DNA of 14,805 nucleotides from a bacterium (GTDB lineage: Bacteria; Eremiobacterota; Eremiobacteria; Baltobacterales; Baltobacteraceae): positions 1-14,805 of the forward strand of contig JAJYHP010000159.1 of NCBI GenBank assembly GCA_021784715.1. The letters are read 5' to 3'. Positions 13,515-14,805 of this stretch are shown here, one piece after another. The notes under the pieces were generated by a model, which saw nothing but the letters and a program-made list of their open reading frames with translations, was not told the origin of the DNA and searched no databases. The position numbers were made by a program, and so were the translations under genes. Position 1 is the stretch's first letter; each line of letters begins with the position of its first letter.

Positions 13515-14805
13515 ACGCCGCCCGAGCGTTCGATCAACGCGATCTCCTCGCGATGGGCTTCGTCGAGCGCTTCTTCGCGCCCGCGCAACATCGAGATTCC
13601 CGCGGCGATCAGCGCGAGCGCGGCGAAGACGAAGAGGACGTCGTGAATACCGGCGAGCAAATCGGCGCGCGGTGCGTCGAGCGTATCGCGGAAGTGACCG
13701 TAGCTCGCAATCGCCCAAGAAAGCAGCGATGAAGCGACCGCGACGCCGAGGCTCGTCCCCAGCGTTCGCGTGACGTTGAGCACGCCGCCCGCCGCCCCCA
13801 AACGATGCAACGGCGCGGCGCCCATGATCGCGCTGTTGTTCGGCGACGTGAAGAGCCCCTGACCGAGCCCGAAGATCGCGAGCAATGCAGTGACGGCGAG
13901 GAGCGAACCCGGCGCACCGTTGAGAGCGAGGGCCAGCCCGACGAGCGCGAGCGCTGCGACCGCCATGCCGATCGCCGTTAGCCAGCGCGGACCGAGTTTA
14001 TCGGAGAGCGCTCCGGCGAAGGGTGCGATGATACCCAGCGCGATCGGGATCGTCGCCAACCGCAGTCCGGCGGCGAACGGTGCGTCGTGATAGCCGCCTT
14101 CAAGTGCGAAAGGCACTAATAAAAACACGCCGAAAAGCAGGCCGTACGAGATGAGCCCGGCGAGATTCCCCGCGCTAAAGGCGTGCGACTTGAAGAGCGT
14201 GAGATCGATCAGCGGTGGTTTCGCTCGGCGCTGATGAAGGACGAACACGACGATCAGCGCGATTCCGGCAAGAGCGCAGCCGATGAAGAGCGGCGAAGCG
14301 AGCCCCCAACTCGGCGCTTCGCTCAGCGCGATGAGGACGAGGGCGAGCGCCGGTGTCAGCAGCCAAGCGCCGAGCCAATCGAAACCGCGATCGTGAAGAT
14401 GCATCCCTTCGGTGCGCGGTAGAATGAACCAGCCGAGGATCGTACCGAGAATGCCTGCCGGAACGTTGATCCAGAAGACCCAGCGCCAGCCGATCGCTTG
14501 TATGAGCAGACCGCCGAGCGCGGGGCCTAGCGAGAGACCGATCGCTTGTGCCGCACCCTGAATGCCGATCGCACGCCCGCGCCGTTGCGGCCCCGCTGCA
14601 GCGGTGATGATCGCGACGCTGTTCGCTTGCAATAGCCCCGCGCCGATCGCTTGTAAGACGCGCGCGGCGATAAGGATTCCGAGCGAATGCGCGAAACCGC
14701 AGAGCCCCGAGCCGAGAATGAAGACGAGAAATCCGCCGGTGTAGAGTAATTTCCGTCCGTAGATATCGGCGAGGCGGCCGAAGATCGGCAGCGTCGATGC
14801 GAGTA
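13511..14805 (-). CDS. MFS drug exporter, DHA2 (EmrB/QacA) family, 5' end outside the window
   Basis: The C-terminal 431 or so residues of a 14-TM proton-driven exporter; the reading frame stays open to the window edge, so the true start is beyond 14805. The first residues in view contain MFS motif A, GRLADIYGRK (14750-14779), the loop between TM2 and TM3. RVLQAIGAGLLQANS follows, then the antiporter motif C-like GLSLGPALGGLL with the DHA2-typical WRWVFWINVPAG. About 12 further hydrophobic segments follow, and the charged tail REEALDEAHREE ends the protein. The family exports drugs, dyes and lipophilic compounds. An internal TTG at 14632 lies after motif A and is not the start. Its stop overlaps the exported repeat protein's ATG, so these two are one operon. 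Confidence 0.93.
   Translation of the reverse strand, partial: LASTLPIFGRLADIYGRKLLYTGGFLVFILGSGLCGFAHSLGILIAARVLQAIGAGLLQANSVAIITAAAGPQRRGRAIGIQGAAQAIGLSLGPALGGLLIQAIGWRWVFWINVPAGILGTILGWFILPRTEGMHLHDRGFDWLGAWLLTPALALVLIALSEAPSWGLASPLFIGCALAGIALIVVFVLHQRRAKPPLIDLTLFKSHAFSAGNLAGLISYGLLFGVFLLVPFALEGGYHDAPFAAGLRLATIPIALGIIAPFAGALSDKLGPRWLTAIGMAVAALALVGLALALNGAPGSLLAVTALLAIFGLGQGLFTSPNNSAIMGAAPLHRLGAAGGVLNVTRTLGTSLGVAVASSLLSWAIASYGHFRDTLDAPRADLLAGIHDVLFVFAALALIAAGISMLRGREEALDEAHREEIALIERSGGV

Noticed and set aside
13515..13718. Upstream extension of the exported repeat protein
   Set aside because: The residues are almost all Arg, Ala, Ser and Asp, antisense-like within the MFS gene, and the signal peptide starts exactly at the ATGA overlap.
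806..14805. Idea that the DHA2 exporter at the right end is the missing pump for the adaptor/TolC pair (EmrAB-TolC type)
   Set aside because: They are about 9 kb apart on opposite strands, and the adaptor is a lipoprotein of RND type rather than an EmrA-type protein with an N-terminal membrane helix.

Overview
This 14.8 kb window is GC-rich, gene-dense bacterial chromosome. The presumed organism is a diderm: it encodes a TolC-type outer-membrane efflux protein with a lipoprotein periplasmic adaptor, several Sec-type signal peptides and a class II fumarase. Codon use, short gaps and many 4-base ATGA/GTGA overlaps are uniform across the window, and I see no insertion sequence, tRNA, rRNA, CRISPR array or phage gene. 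The style would fit an uncultured high-GC phylum such as Eremiobacterota (WPS-2), but that is a low-confidence guess from general resemblance.

Layout. (1) 1-682, minus strand: the start of an exported protein cut by the window edge (TTG start), behind a structured 178-base gap, and upstream of it a FlK-like hotdog thioesterase with the Thr/Glu/His triad pattern. (2) 806-4547, plus strand: a tightly coupled set of RND-type adaptor lipoprotein, TolC-like channel and a fused two-domain protein of the siroheme decarboxylase / Lrp-AsnC-like family, each overlapping the next by 4 bases (GTGA). No inner-membrane pump gene is present. (3) 4657-6297, plus: an orphan family-5 solute-binding lipoprotein. 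(4) 6323-7695, minus: a compact site-2 (M50) metalloprotease coupled to an unrecognised 192-residue protein. (5) 7755-9173, plus: a 2-isopropylmalate/homocitrate synthase-family enzyme without the LeuA regulatory domain, preceded by a short leader with competing hairpins. (6) 9139-10220, minus: a one-TM TPR protein coupled to an exported VanX/DdpX-type D-Ala-D-Ala dipeptidase; the dipeptidase 3' end overlaps the synthase gene tail to tail. (7) 10296-12342, plus: a SprT-like zinc protease and fumC, closed by a clear hairpin with a GCGA loop. (8) 12426-14805, minus: a DHA2-type MFS drug exporter (5' end outside the window) coupled to an exported three-repeat protein of unknown function.

The most interesting parts are the siroheme-decarboxylase-like protein tied by translational coupling to an efflux adaptor/channel pair and followed by a family-5 binding lipoprotein (a possible tetrapyrrole or small-molecule handling set), the three-repeat exported protein with two CX5C linkers coupled to an MFS exporter, the M50 protease with its unknown partner, and three short candidate RNA-level control elements.
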